Below, in pieces: positions 50,284-62,169 of a stretch of DNA of 64,000 nt; within the stretch, counting starts at the first letter, position 1; the number at the start of each line of letters is the position of its first letter. The position numbers and the translations under genes are program-made. The stretch is from Acanthochromis polyacanthus (lineage: Eukaryota > Chordata > Actinopteri > Pomacentridae): assembly GCF_021347895.1 (NCBI RefSeq), contig NC_067113.1, forward strand, positions 43,873,474 to 43,937,473, written 5' to 3'. The notes below the pieces were generated by a model that did no database searches, was not told where the DNA came from, and worked only from the letters and a program-made list of their open reading frames with translations.

Positions 50284-51412
50284 CTCTCTGAACCCCAGGC
50301 GTTTGTTTCTCTGAAGACATTTTTACTCACTGTGAGCTCCTTTTTTCACCACAATATAAAATCCTACACCTCTATGGAGACTGGGATTTATTCAGTTCAA
50401 ATGATTAACATTGCTGTCTGTCTTCAGCAACCGTCATGATTTCATGTAACTTTTAGTTTTACTTTGTCAGAAAGTACTGTAACACAGTGACCCAGACTGG
50501 AACAGAAACTCACTGTGCTGTTATGGAGGACCGTTAGTGTCGGACTATTTGTGACCATGATATATTTAAACTCGGTCAACGATGACATGTTTTACATGTG
50601 AGAAAGGCGGCTCTGGCTTTTATTTTGTTTCATGAGTCATGACTTCATGGCAAAGAAAATAATCGAGTAGAGAAAATGTGATTTAATGTTAAAAGCATTA
50701 GAGGGCTGCAGAAATAATGTTTTGCCACTAACTTCACACATTATGCTGCTTATATACAGCATATGTATGTATATATACATATATATAAAACCTACTACTA
50801 ATTTGCAACAACAAGGAATACAAGACAAGATGTATTCCTTAACTCATTCATAGATTAACTCATATATAAGGTTATATAATTTCCCAGAGGTTTACAGCTT
50901 TCTTGTATGTTTTCGTACTTGAAAATTCCTCTCTGTTGTAAAGTTAAACAAATACTAAAGGACAAAGTATTGTAAAACAGCAAAATCTTCTGCCTGTAAT
51001 TCATATCTTTGTTGTTGTAAATGTTATGGCAGTTAAACGTTAAGGAATTATTTATACCATATACCTTCATCATATATTTTTTAAAATAATCGCCCGATTA
51101 ATCTGTGATCTGAATATTTTCCTGCCAAATGTCAGAATCGGCATCGACCTCAAAAAATCCACATCAGTAAGGCCCTAGTCATAGACTTTATTTCAGGCAA
51201 ATTTTCAAATGACAAATGGAGAATAAAGTGATTTTAAAGTCAAGTTTGGTTAAGCTTACCCAACAGAACAGCATGCCACAGATGGATAGTTCAGATACCA
51301 TCAGAAATGTCCACTGTTTTTACAGTTTCTGCCTCTGACAAATGGTGCAATTTCACCATTTTTAAGACAACGTGCCTTTCAAACCTGCTGACATGTTTTG
51401 GGGTTCAGAAAG
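50284..51412. mobile_element. TTAA-flanked (piggyBac-type) non-autonomous element, 1.13 kb
   Basis: Bounded by TTAA on both sides (50,280-50,283 and 51,413-51,416). Terminal inverted repeats are CTCTCTGAACCCCA at the left and, inverted, CTTTCTGAACCCCA at the right (13 of 14). The interior is AT-rich with no transposase and no long frame. TTAA target duplication is typical of piggyBac (also of Kolobok), so the superfamily is inferred. Confidence 0.75.
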
Positions 51413-51416
51413 TTAA

Positions 51417-52568
51417 GTACAGCTTTAACAGTCTCTCCAAAATACAAACAAAAAAGCCAAGCTGACACATGTTGCTGGAGTAGAGACACCCAAAACTCCT
51501 CTCACTTCATTCTGTGACTCACCTATCAGTGTAGATACCACTCAGTGGAATTGCTGTCTGCTATGTACACACTGTAAGGCTGCATGTTCGGCGCAGATTG
51601 TCGCATTTTAATGCAGAACATCGAGGTGTTTTTGACAGCTTCGGATTAGAAATGGATTCAGCATTACAGCACCAGCATTTGCAATTAAAATGCCTTCATT
51701 TGGCCGTGTTGACTGGCCCTGCATCCTTAGAAAACAAGGTCTTTTTTTTTTTTATTTTAATAGTTAATGAAGCCTCATATCAAACCCTGCATGTGACCCA
51801 CTTCTGACATACACAAACACCCCTCCGGTACACATGGACAGGTGCTTGCACATGGTGAATATTTCATGGCTTGAACAACAGGGCTGGAATGGCTTTAAAG
51901 GCTGTCATGGAGGACCAGGATACCCGGCTTTGATCAGCGTGTCAGGGGCGGAGAGCGAGGGCCGGATGAACAAGTCAAGCTTTGTACTGGAGGGGAGATG
52001 AGAGAGAGTCCCAGAGTCATGACTGGGGGGGTGAAGCTGTGTGTCTGTTTGTTTGTGGGTGAGAAACAGAAAAACAGAAGAAGAATGGAAAAGACAGTAA
52101 TTAGTGAGTGGAAGAAACAAAGAAATAAGAGAGTGAGAGCAGAACAATAGAAAAGGAACACATGAGTAAGACAGAGACGATCCGAAGTGACAGGAGGAGT
52201 GAAATAAGCCATGACATCCTCAGAATGATTAACAATGTTAATGTGACATTTCTTCCTTGACCCTGTCATGTTTGCTTTATTGTACCTACAGGCAAGAAAA
52301 CAGGCCTGTTAGCCTCGGGGCTGAAAACCTTACAATTTATTTTAAACATTAATGCAATAATCCCAGAAAACCCAAAGAAAACAAGACAGAGTTTCTGCTT
52401 TTTGCGGGTCTCTAGGCCACTTATCTCCACTGAATAGAAAGGTTCATGTGCATTTACTTTATTTCCAAGAGTTACATGGGAAGATGGATCCGAATCTCAT
52501 CTCATTTGTGCTCTATAAATAAAACTAAAGCTATTGGCAGGCTAGTGTAGCTCAAAGGCTAGACTTAA
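51417..52568. other. intron stretch
   Basis: Unique sequence with a purine-rich plus-strand tract at about 51,945-52,190. Frames here are not supported as exons. Confidence 0.4.
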
Positions 52569-52697
52569 CCCATAAGAACCCACGGTGACACCAGTGTCAC
52601 AAACACTTTGAGTGCCACAGTGTCTTCCTGTAAAGTTTCATGTCTGACCTTAACTCATTAAGTCCTTTAAGGAAAAATGGGTCTGGGTTCTTATGGG
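52569..52697. mobile_element. 129-bp MITE with perfect 14-bp inverted ends
   Basis: The left end CCCATAAGAACCCA and right end TGGGTTCTTATGGG are exact inverted repeats. Flanks are TTAA (52,565-52,568) and ATAA (52,698-52,701), a TTAA duplication with one change. No coding capacity. Confidence 0.8.
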
Positions 52698-53797
52698 ATA
52701 AAGAGAAGCAGTTATGTCTGTTTGTTTAATATAACAAGCTTTAAGAACGTTTCCACATAACCCCTTGTAAAATCCCAACTTGTTGCTTTTAAATGCTGTT
52801 TTTATAGCCATTTCCCCTGTTTCCAGTTGATATGCTAATCTAAGCTAACTGACGTAAGAGTTTTATGAATCTTAAATATGCATAATTCTCAATATATAAA
52901 GCATTAGTTTCTTAATATAAATGAATGTAAAGCCTTCATTTATAATGCTTTACATATTCTCAGTATGTAAAGCATCCATTCATGATTGTTTTTGTACTTT
53001 TTCCTTTGGATTCCTTATGCTACCAGGTAAATGTCATGAACTGATAATGTGCAGCCATTGTCCTGCTTTATATCATCTCTTTCTTCCTAACCTTGGACTT
53101 CAAGAACTCAGAGAAGAAAAAAAAAAACACATGAAAAGGCCTTTCATCCACAACACATGTTTTTAAAATCCTGGCAGTCTATCTGTGCAGCAGGTGAGAA
53201 AGACATTTTCCCCCGGTGCTGTTCCTAATAACGGCCCATTAACTTGCTGATTAAAGGTCCTGCGAGCCGGTGGCACAAAGGCCTGCATTATTAATTGGAC
53301 CTTAACAAGGACCGGTGGAGCATGTGTGGCCATACTGTGACTGCAGACACTGTCGGGGGGTTAATGGGTGTTATCAGGTGATGAATGGGCTAATGTCGCA
53401 CCACAACAACGCGTCCACACAACCCAGCACGTACACACGAGTCTCATAGTGAAGAACCAGGGAGACAAAGGGTTATTCCGGTTGCAGTGCTGTTTTCTAG
53501 GCTGAGTGTGTGACCCAGTGTAGGCTCCAGCAGACCATAACTCTAACCAGAGAGACCCAGGCACTGACAGCCACCATCCATCAGCCGGGCTGCACGTCCA
53601 ACAGAGACAGAGGAGTGATGAGGGCGAGAAAGCAGAGCCACTTGTGGGTGTGTGTGTCTACAAGCATCCATATTTATGCAGAATTATTGACATTTCTGCT
53701 TGGTGCGTATATGAGCGTGTTTGTGTGTGTGGGGTTATGACAGACAGACTGAATCTATTCTTGTGAGGTCAAAGATTCCTCCCTAGTCATATCAAAG
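52698..53797. promoter_or_regulatory. intron stretch with possible regulatory core
   Basis: Bases 53,195-53,350 are unique and richer in GC, with GCATTATTAATTGGACCTTA (53,284) and repeated ACCGGTGG/GCCGGTGG motifs (53,255-53,320). The remainder holds short TG runs. Regulatory role is a guess from texture. Confidence 0.2.
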
Positions 53798-55003
53798 CAG
53801 GGGCGTCAAACATGCGGCCCGGGGGCCAACAGCGGAACGCCAGAGGGTCCAATCCGGCCCACTGGACGACTTTGTAAAATGTAAAAATTACAGAGAAGGC
53901 ATTAACCTGCAATTTGTGAAACTATAAATGTAAAATAATTCCTAGACTTTGACAAGTTGTTTTGATCATAAAATTAGTTTTGTCATTCTGTGTCTCATTG
54001 AGATTTTGTCCTACTTCTGTTTTTTTTTTTTGTCTGACTTTTGTTGCTTGTCTCATGTTTTTGTCCTTTTCTTTCTCGTTTTGTGTTTCCTTTTGGTCTT
54101 ATTTGTGTTTTTGTCTCGTTTTTGTCATTTTGTGTTTTGCTTTAGTCATTCTTTTTAGTCCATTTTTTAAAACTTTTTTTGTCAATTTTTTGTCTCTTTT
54201 TTTGGTTTTGTTTCAAGTCATTTGTCTTTTTTTGTCATTTTGTTTCTTGATTTTGTCATTTTGTGTCTCATTTTTGTAAGATTCTGTCTTGTTTTTGTTG
54301 TCTTTTTGTCTGATTTTTGTTTCTTGTCTCACATTTTTGTCATTTTCTTTTTTATTTTCATCATTTTGTGTTTCCTTTTGGTCTCACTTGTGTTTTTTGT
54401 CTCATTTTTGTCATTTGAATTTTGCTTTATTCATTATTTGTGTATTGTTTTTGTCATTCTATTTCACATTTTTGTCATTTTTTGTCTCGTTTTTGTTTTG
54501 TTTGTTTTTGTCCTTTTTTTCTCACTTTGTGACTTTTTGTAATTTTTTTCTCTTTTTACAAGTACATTTGCTTCATTTTTTGTCAGTTTTTTTCTCCCTT
54601 TTGTCATTTTGTGTCTATTTTTTGTAATATTTTGTCTTGTTTTTTTACTTTTTAAAGTAAAATACTGCATCATTCAGTTCCAGATACTAAAGATACTAAT
54701 GGCCAAATGTTGTGTTCCTTTGTGGACACTCTGTGATCTGTAAGTTGTAATGTCCAAATGATAAACTGAGGCATAATGTTGTTGAAAATGAATTTATTTT
54801 TCTTAAGAAACTTCAATTTGTTCATAATGTTTTTGCAAAAAAGACAATTCCTTTAACGTGACTACTTTCAGAAAGCACTTTTTTGCACTAAAACAAAGGG
54901 AAAAATGTGGAGTTGTCGCTATTTATAGATTATTATGCTCTGGTTTTACCCCAGTTGAGATCAAATTGGGCTGAACGTGGCCCCTGAACTAAAATGAGTT
55001 TGA
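53798..55003 (+). mobile_element. hAT-like non-autonomous element, copy 2
   Basis: Begins CAGGGGCGTCAAACATGCGG, then CCAGAGGGTCCAATCCGGCC as in copy 3. The interior (about 53,980-54,650) is a TTTTGTCATTTTGTGTCTC-type minisatellite that produces spurious Phe-rich frames. It ends GAACTAAAATGAGTTTGA, where copy 3 continues CACCCCTG. The last bases and the right target duplication are lost (left flank TATCAAAG). Confidence 0.85.
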
Positions 55004-55490
55004 TAAAATCTCTTCCTATCTCTTAGGTACAGCATCTGTTGTACTGTATTGTTTTCTTTTCTGCTCTCACCTGATAAAAACGCTCTCAACACACGCACCA
55101 CTTATATTCAAAGCTTTCAACTACATCTTGTGATCTAACTCTAGTGGAGTTGGAGTTGCTCAGTTGTCATGGAGATGGTTAGATTTATTATCAAACGGCA
55201 TAAGTAGTGAGTTTTGCTCACGTGACGACCACAATTTCTACTCTGTATTAAAAAGCTGATGGATTTTAAAGGAATAATTGGACATTTTGACAAACGCATT
55301 GATTCTTTTTCTTGCGTTAGATGAGAAAATCAATACTATTCTCGTATGTACATCCACAAAGATCCATAGAATTCACAAGTAAGTACAGAAAGTGCTCCTT
55401 TCTTTACTTTAATTAAATTAATAGCAACAACGCTGTTATTCATCGCTTTCTGCCTCAGTCTTTCTTTCCCAGCGTGTCTGAGGCAGTTTC
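55004..55490. other. intron stretch
   Basis: Nothing recognised. Confidence 0.4.
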
Positions 55491-56560
55491 CGGACGATAA
55501 ATTTCTCATCCATTAAATTATATCCTGACCTGTGGCAGATTTCCCCCGGACATTAAAAAATTCATTTGGCTCTGAGTGTACAGTGGCCGCTGGAAGAGTC
55601 CCGTTCCAGGTCATTGATTCCTGCCTGGTAGTGTTACGTTGGAGGCAATACAAAACACAAAAGCTTTCATATTATTCCCTGCTGGCTGATCTGAATCCGC
55701 TATCTTTTCCATCTCCCCACCTAAACTCACAGTGCTAATCATCCGATGAATATTTCATATTTACATGGATAATTATCAATTTGCTTAATTGCATCCAACA
55801 GCAACCCCAATCTTCGCCTCGTTGTGTTGTGTCGTGATCTTGTCTCAACATACAAAACACCACATCTATTCATCCATGGACAAAGAGCCGACTGAATGGA
55901 CTCACCATCATGCATAATGTAGAGCTGCTAATTACATACTCTGAATAATTTACATATATTTCAATTAGCCGCCATTCACGTGGCTAATAGGCAGGCTGAG
56001 AAGGGAGAGGGCACAAGACCTAGTGTGTTTGTGTACTTAATCTGCAACTGTGTGAATGCATTCGGTGTATAAAGACAACTGTGACTGCGCCTGAATGTGT
56101 TCATATATGTGTTTGAGTGTGTCTTCCCCCCCGAGGCTGGCTTCTAATCACAGATAGCTGATGCACAGAGTGAGGGAGAAGGGGGTGAGAGAAGGGGGAG
56201 AAGAGCCGCGAGCAGTGATCAGTAGAGGGAAGGCCATCCCACCCATCTGGAGGATCAGCACACCCTACTGACTTTGTACATGTGTGCGTGTAAAAGCGAG
56301 ATAGTTAGCGAGATAGTATGACAAAAAGACACAAGGATGGCTGCACATATCCCTGCATTTTTTCCTTCACAGCTGAAGGTGCAGCATCTCCGGTCCTTCC
56401 CACAGAGGCTCGGTGATAGTAATTACGTCGGGTCATTGGGGAAGTTATCATTTTGGAACACAGAAACGCCAGACTGAAAACCGTAATTGCATCTGGGCTC
56501 CTCTGGTCCGGCGAAATGGCCTCATATTCCTGGGCACAGCAACCGAATTTGTGATTCTGA
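55491..56560. promoter_or_regulatory. candidate intronic enhancer-like block
   Basis: Unique sequence with dense homeodomain/POU-type cores at 55,905-55,985: CATCATGCATAATG, GCTAATTACAT, GAATAATTTACAT, and CAATTAGCCGCCAT, the last joining a TAAT core to a YY1-like GCCGCCAT. Further unique sequence follows to 56,540 (GTAATTACGTCGGGTC at 56,419). Position in the gpr37 intron makes gpr37 a natural but unproven target. Confidence 0.35.
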
Positions 56561-57503
56561 TTTAGTTACTTGAGAGTGTGTGTCTGTGTGCACTGGAACA
56601 GTGAATGTGGACGCGTCAGGCTGATGTATGTCCTGCCATTACCACCAATCTCACCACTACACACCATCTACCTCTGGCCCTCTGCGGTTGCATTGCAGCC
56701 CTGTTCTCTCTCTTTCCTATCTATAGCTCCCTCGCTTTCCTCAGCCTCTTTCCTGCTCTGCTTCAGTAGTCTGTTTCTCTCTCTTTCTGCCTTCCCGAAG
56801 CCCACTGTACCATAGCAGAGACAGCCTACAGTTTCTGACTGCAGGGCATTGTACAGCACACACACACAGCGGAGGCCAGATGCATGACGCACAAGCTCAA
56901 GGATGCTATTGACCCTATAGATTATTAGAAACTCACTATAACGCGGTAAAAGGAGGGAATTTGAATGAAACCTTACTTGGAGTTTCAGCCATTTCATTAC
57001 GTTGTTGTAGCCTCTCTGAGCAAGTTTTGAAACAATAACGCTAAGAGGTCCCATACAGTGGAAATCAATTTTTATTGTGTTTTGTGGTTGTTATAAACTG
57101 GGAGGGTTCAAGTAAAGCCTGTTAAGATATGAAGATGTTTACTTCTGTTATTCATCAAGCCCCACCACAACTAGACAGCCTCCCAGCTTTACAGGCCAGT
57201 CAGAATCTTACTGAAACGTTTCAACTGATGAACCAATAGTAATCTAAGTCAAACTCTGTACAATCCTGACTCGTCACTGTCTGCTGCTTCTGAGGCAAGC
57301 CATTCTAAAACAGCAGCTGCCTCACTGTCCAACTGTTTTCTTTCTGCTAACTCAAAAATGTCTCAGCAGTGAGCAAACCCATCAAATGTTCTGCTGTTTT
57401 CACTACAAGAGCGAACACAAAAGTCCTCATGCACTCCCAGGCTCAGTTTGAAAGTAGTTAACATTTAGTGGGCCAGTTACTGTGCTTTTATGTTGTGTGT
57501 TAA
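56561..57503. other. intron stretch
   Basis: Includes a pyrimidine-rich plus-strand tract at 56,700-56,795. No exon or element recognised. Confidence 0.4.
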
Positions 57504-58052
57504 CCTTGCCAGCAAGTTGATTTCTCGCGATATTTGTGAGTTCACAAATCTCTCAAGAAACCATCTTGCTCCGCTCCCGCATTCACTGTTCGTACAGAGC
57601 CAAGTTGGCACGGGCCAATCACGCAGCAGTATTCGTGTGTGGGGCGGGATATCCGGGTGTGACGACGACACCAAGCGCCAGTAGATCAAAACAAACATGG
57701 CAACGGAGGACAACGATCGTGTAGATGCTGCTGTTAAGTCAGTTTTAGCTGAATCTCCTATCGCTTCTTTGAAGGAAGAACAACGAGAGGCGCTTTGCCT
57801 ATTTCTGGATGGTAAAGATGTTTGTGCTTTTTTTACCTACGGGTTTTGGTAAGAGTTTAATCTACCAATTGGCTCCGCTCGTTGTGAAGATCCCGCAATT
57901 GGCTAAAAACAAACCTGTCAGAGGCGGGACATTCTGTTACATTGTCCAATCCGTGCCTCTTTCCTCGGAATGGATTTACATGGAGCGGTCCCAGATTGAT
58001 ATTGTGGAGTACTATCAAGTACTACACAATTATTAATCTGGCTATTGCCAGG
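57504..58052 (+). mobile_element. TTAA/TTAG-flanked element carrying a RecQ-like fragment
   Basis: Flanks are TTAA (57,500-57,503) and TTAG (58,053-58,056). The left end is CCTTGCCAGCAAGTTGA and the right end ...TCTGGCTATTGCCAGG. The outer three bases are inverted and each end forms its own small hairpin (CTTG..CAAG; CTGGC..GCCAG). The region 57,595-57,690 is GC-richer and promoter-like. A helicase-type frame starts at 57,697. After about 57,935 the sequence is non-coding to the right end, so this looks like an internally deleted copy of a larger element. The superfamily (for example Kolobok or piggyBac) is not established. Confidence 0.6.
57697..57937 (+). pseudogene. RecQ-type helicase N-terminal fragment, frameshifted
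   Basis: From ATG 57,697 the frame has SLKEEQREALCLFLDGKDV, resembling the RecQ motif 0 region that binds adenine. It then runs into a stop at 57,850-57,852. The +1-shifted frame carries LPTGFGKSLIYQLAP, a Walker A motif (GxGKS) of the SF2 RecQ type. The break lies in a T7 run at about 57,824-57,830, where one T too many separates the frames. Only motifs 0 and I remain; the DEAH box and later motifs are absent. A host RecQ gene is unlikely given the position between element ends and the lack of further exons. Confidence 0.7.
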
Positions 58053-59905
58053 TTAGTTGTGTGTTGTTCTTCAGTTCAACCTAAACTCAGTTGGTGTTTA
58101 CACTTGTTTGTTTCTCTCTTTGCTCTCTGTGCTCCCATATACTGCATTTTACTGGTCAAATTCCCAATAAAACACATTTTCAAAAATAAAAGAACAAATA
58201 TGACAGTGACTAAAATGCCAATTAAGACTACATGTTCACAGTCACTTCAGAGCCATTTCCAATCTGCTGCTCTGTAACACTTTAGTACTGAGTTTCTTAC
58301 TGCAGCGTCTTCTGACAAACTCACAGCAGTCATAAACAACAGCTGTGCTGCGAATTCCACAACATTTCCATGTACCTGATCACTCAAAAAGAAACTCAGA
58401 ATCACTACAAACTTCTGGTCTCATTGATGTCAGTGTTCGCTACACTGCTGCCAACTGTTTTGCTCTGCGCTGTCAATCACTGACACAGAGAGAGTTTTCT
58501 TCCTGAAGCGGGACAAGACACTGAAGCAGCCATTTTCAAAAGCTAAAACCAAGAGTTACATGGTCACGGTAAAATGAAACATCTTTACAGTATTTTTAGC
58601 TACAAACCAAAAGGCACATTCTGTCTGTCTGTCTGTCTGTGGAACATGTGAGACTTAATTTGAAAAAAGACACACAACGTGGGACCTTTAAAAGAGTAAA
58701 CAGTAACATTTTGATTTGTAAAAGTAACATCCCATGAAATCAGTACAGTTGCACAAAAAACAAAACACAAAAATACAATTTTTGCAGATACAATGTCAAT
58801 CCAAGCCGACCATAATGACTCAAATCACACAGCACATGATATTTGGCTGCACTCTTTCTGGAACTGCCATTCTAACACTAGCAAGAATACATCTTTGGAG
58901 AGTACTATATGTATATATATATACGTACCAGGATGATGATTGCCAGTTAGCTGTAGAAGTGTGAACACAGCCCTGTCTGTCTAATAGGAGTGATCATTAG
59001 GGTGTTGAGCAGACTAAATGACTGTGAATGCAGGGTTCCAACTTCGTTCATGTACATATATAGAAACATTGAAGGATTTTCTATATGCATTAACTCATCA
59101 AATATCTCACTTAGTAGCGTTGTGATTAGAATCTTGTTAACAGCTGTTATGAGCTAAAAATAAAAAGCAATGCACTGTTAGTTGGCTCAGATTCACAAAC
59201 AATTATTGCTTCTGTTAGATCTCAGATCATGTAGTTGCTTTTTCAGATAACGACTCCTAAGCGTCTCCTTATTCAGGGTTAATGAGACAACAAGTTTTTA
59301 AAATCACTGCGTTACAGCAGTGCAGTTTTGAATGAACCTTGACAAATGACTCAATTCCCCCTCTGGTTTATAAAACGCTCACTGCACTACTTGTTTGTTA
59401 TTTTAGTCTGGATTCAAGTTTTGCTCTAATCAACTGCCAGGTGCAAAAACCCAATTATTGCCCATTAGTTTTGCCTGAATTTGCTGCTCCGCGTATCGTC
59501 GCCAGGAGGAGTCGTCTGAAAGTTAACAGCACCATGAAAACAGGAGCATATCTGAAATAATGCAGGCTGGCAGTTGCCTACATTTTTATTTTGTGCAGCG
59601 TTCTTACGATTTCCCCGCTGTGTTTGCTCACGTCTCACAGCAAAAATTGCTTTCTCTTTGAGGTTTGGAGAATTCCACACTCCACTAAACACTGAATAAA
59701 ACACGGTATACTGAAGGCAGCACCACGGGACGCTCCTCTTTGAGCTCACGTGCACACCTGAAGTCGGGTTTCATGTCTGAGTGAATGTGTGTGTGTGTGT
59801 GTGTACAAGCATGTGCGACTCAGTGTGCGTGTCTTTATTTCAAATGTTCATGTCCCCTGTGACTCAATTTGGGTTAAGTGAAGAATGAAGTCACTCCATT
59901 GGGTG

Positions 59906-59908
<3 letters not shown>
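58053..59908. other. intron stretch
   Basis: Contains a short (TCTG)n array (58,619-58,642) and a possible dispersed repeat at 58,112-58,172 also seen near 44.3 kb. Unique sequence at 59,340-59,760 shows no recognised domain. Confidence 0.4.
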
Positions 59909-59909
<1 letters not shown>

Positions 59910-59987
<78 letters not shown>

Positions 59988-60020
59988 CATGTGTGTGTGT
60001 GTGTATGCATGTGTGTGTGC
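59910..60020 (+). repeat. long TG microsatellite
   Basis: About 36 TG units to around 59,982, then TATATGCATG- and TATGCATG-interrupted TG. The 103-codon VCVC frame over it is an artefact. Confidence 0.93.
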
Positions 60021-61124
60021 TTGTTGCACTGAATATTCCACTGGGAGCGTCTAGCCCTCGGCTGCATTACTCATGGCCCGTTTTGACACATACATGCACA
60101 CACACATTACATAGAGCGCTACTAACACAGGCAGGACCCTGTGCACATGTCCTGATAGATATGCACTACAAAATGCATCCTCATATGAAACAGTAAACAC
60201 ACAGAGACAGTGCTCCGGATTAAAAATAGCCAACTGGTCTGTGCCCTGGAAGTGTGTTAGTCAGGTTATTAAATAATATCCTGTGGTCCTTGGGTAGCTC
60301 GTATGCAATAACACATGGAGGAGGCCTGTTTCTCTCTGATCCCCCAATAATTAAAGCGCACAGGCTTGCAAGGTGTTTGCAACAACAACGGCACAGCAAT
60401 AGCAACTGAAAGCCCATTATTATACTGTATGTTGTATAATATATGTGGCCAATGAGTGCAAAATGTAATCTCTATAATTAAGGATTGGGAATAGTAGCTG
60501 CATGCATATGAAACATTCAGTGGGGCTTCATAACTCTCACTCCAACAAACAAACAATATTCACTCTGGCTGTATCTCCCAGAGCCGACTGGCAGGTCCTG
60601 ACCCCAACTTTCTATTTCTATATAGCTGTCGTCCGTGGCATCATTCTCTACCCGAGAGGCTGCGCGCTTGCATTTCAAAAGACCAAAGAAAAGCGTTGGT
60701 TTGGTTGTGGATTTAGAAGTCTATTTCACACTGAAATGACAAACTTCTATCACATAGCTGTAGAGATTGATGCCTGTAGAGGTGTTTTTAAAGACACCCT
60801 CTGGTGAAAATCAAGGTAACATGTCCAGATGGTGTTTTTTTTTTAACATGCTGGAAGGCAAATCATAAACAACGGACTACGTTCCACCTTGTAACTGGAG
60901 CGTACCAATAACAAGCACACAGATTAGGACTCCTGATGGTTCATATGTAACCAATAAAAGGAACCAGTCTTGCAGAGTTGGGTTTTCTGGATCATTATTC
61001 TTTTTTAGGTTCGGTTTCTCACTGCAACTTTACAACTTCCCATCGTGCAACATTGAGTAGTTTTACAGTGTTTAAGGTGAATCAAAGGTGAGCTGGTGTA
61101 TTCGAGCTGCAGCGGCTGGAGAGA
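60021..61124. other. intron stretch
   Basis: Unique sequence; no gene. GGGAATAGTAGCTGCATGCA and neighbouring sequence at 60,260-60,660 have no repeat signature. Nothing more can be said. Confidence 0.35.
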
Positions 61125-61132
61125 CTCTAGAG

Positions 61133-62169
61133 CAAGGGTGTCAAACATGCGGCCCACATGCCAGAAGCGGCCCTCCAGAGGGTCCGATCTGGCCCGCGAG
61201 ATGACTTTGCAAAGTGTAAAAATTACGGAGAAGACATTAACTGTAAATTGTAAATTTGTAAAACTATAAATTTAAAACAATTTCTAGACCATGACAAGTT
61301 GTTTTGATCATAAACTAAAACAATAGATTACTCATTTTTTGTCATTTTGTGTGTCATTTTAGCAATATTGTCTTTATTTGTTGTTTTTTTGTTTTTTTGT
61401 CATTTGTCACATTTTTGTCGTTTTGTGTTTCCTTTTTGTCTAGCTTGTGTTTTTTTGTCTACTTTTTATCATTTTGTTCCTTATTTTTAGGGCTGACCCG
61501 AATAGTGGTTTCTCCGAATATTTGGGCCCTATTAAAGACGAATATCCGAATATTCGCTCCGCCCCCTAACGGCCGACGGCCGGGGGTGGGGTGGGGGTGG
61601 GGGGGGCTGGCGGCTTGATTATACGGATCTGTTCGTCTGGTCTCCCGGGTCCAAATTTTGCCTACGTTTTGTCTTCAGTTAAACTGAAGAATTCCCAAAC
61701 AGCGGAGGTCTTCAGCATCTTGTCTTGTGTTTATGCAACGAAGTGAAGCGTGACAGTCGGCAGCCACCCGGCCATTCGGGGGGCGCGGATATTCAGATAC
61801 CAAAATTAATATCCTGATACCGCCATAGCGAACGAATATTCGGATATTCGGGTCCAGCCCTACTTATTTTGGCCATTTTTTGTCACGTATGTGCCCATTT
61901 TTTGTTGCTTTGTAACTTTTTGTCTAATTATTTGTTTTGTTTTGTGTCGTTTGCCTCATTTTTGTCATTTTGTGTCTCATTTTTGTAAAATTTTGTCATT
62001 TTTTTGTTTCTTTTTTTTTCAGAATGCACTTTTTTGCACTAAAACAGAGGGAAACATTTGGAGTTGTGGTTATTTATATGTTATTGTGCTATGATTTTAC
62101 TAGTCCGGTCCACTTGGGACAAATTGGGCTGAATGTGGCTCCTGAACTAAAATGAGTTTGACACCCCTG
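61133..62169 (+). mobile_element. hAT-like non-autonomous element, copy 3 (intact ends)
   Basis: Flanked by the perfect 8-bp repeat CTCTAGAG (61,125-61,132 and 62,170-62,177). Ends are CAAGGGTGTCAAACATGCGG and ...GAGTTTGACACCCCTG, inverted over at least 13 bases with one mismatch. The interior is TTTTGTC-type minisatellite. A second element is nested at 61,488-61,862. No transposase frame. Confidence 0.9.
61488..61862. mobile_element. 375-bp hAT-like MITE nested in copy 3
   Basis: Flanked by a perfect 8-bp duplication CTTATTTT (61,480-61,487 and 61,863-61,870). Terminal inverted repeats: TAGGGCTGACCCGAATA at the left, and TATTCGGGTCCAGCCCTA at the right. The body has many GAATATTCG/CGAATATCC motifs and a G4-type tract at 61,582-61,606 (G runs of 5, 4, 5, 8 with single T loops). 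GC-rich against an AT-rich host. Confidence 0.9.

Noticed and set aside
57697..58036. Host RecQ helicase gene
   Set aside because: Only motifs 0 and I are present, the frame is broken, no further exons follow, and the fragment lies between transposon-like ends inside the gpr37 intron.
59885..60196. 103-codon VCVC frame
   Set aside because: Produced by the TG array at about 59,910-60,020.
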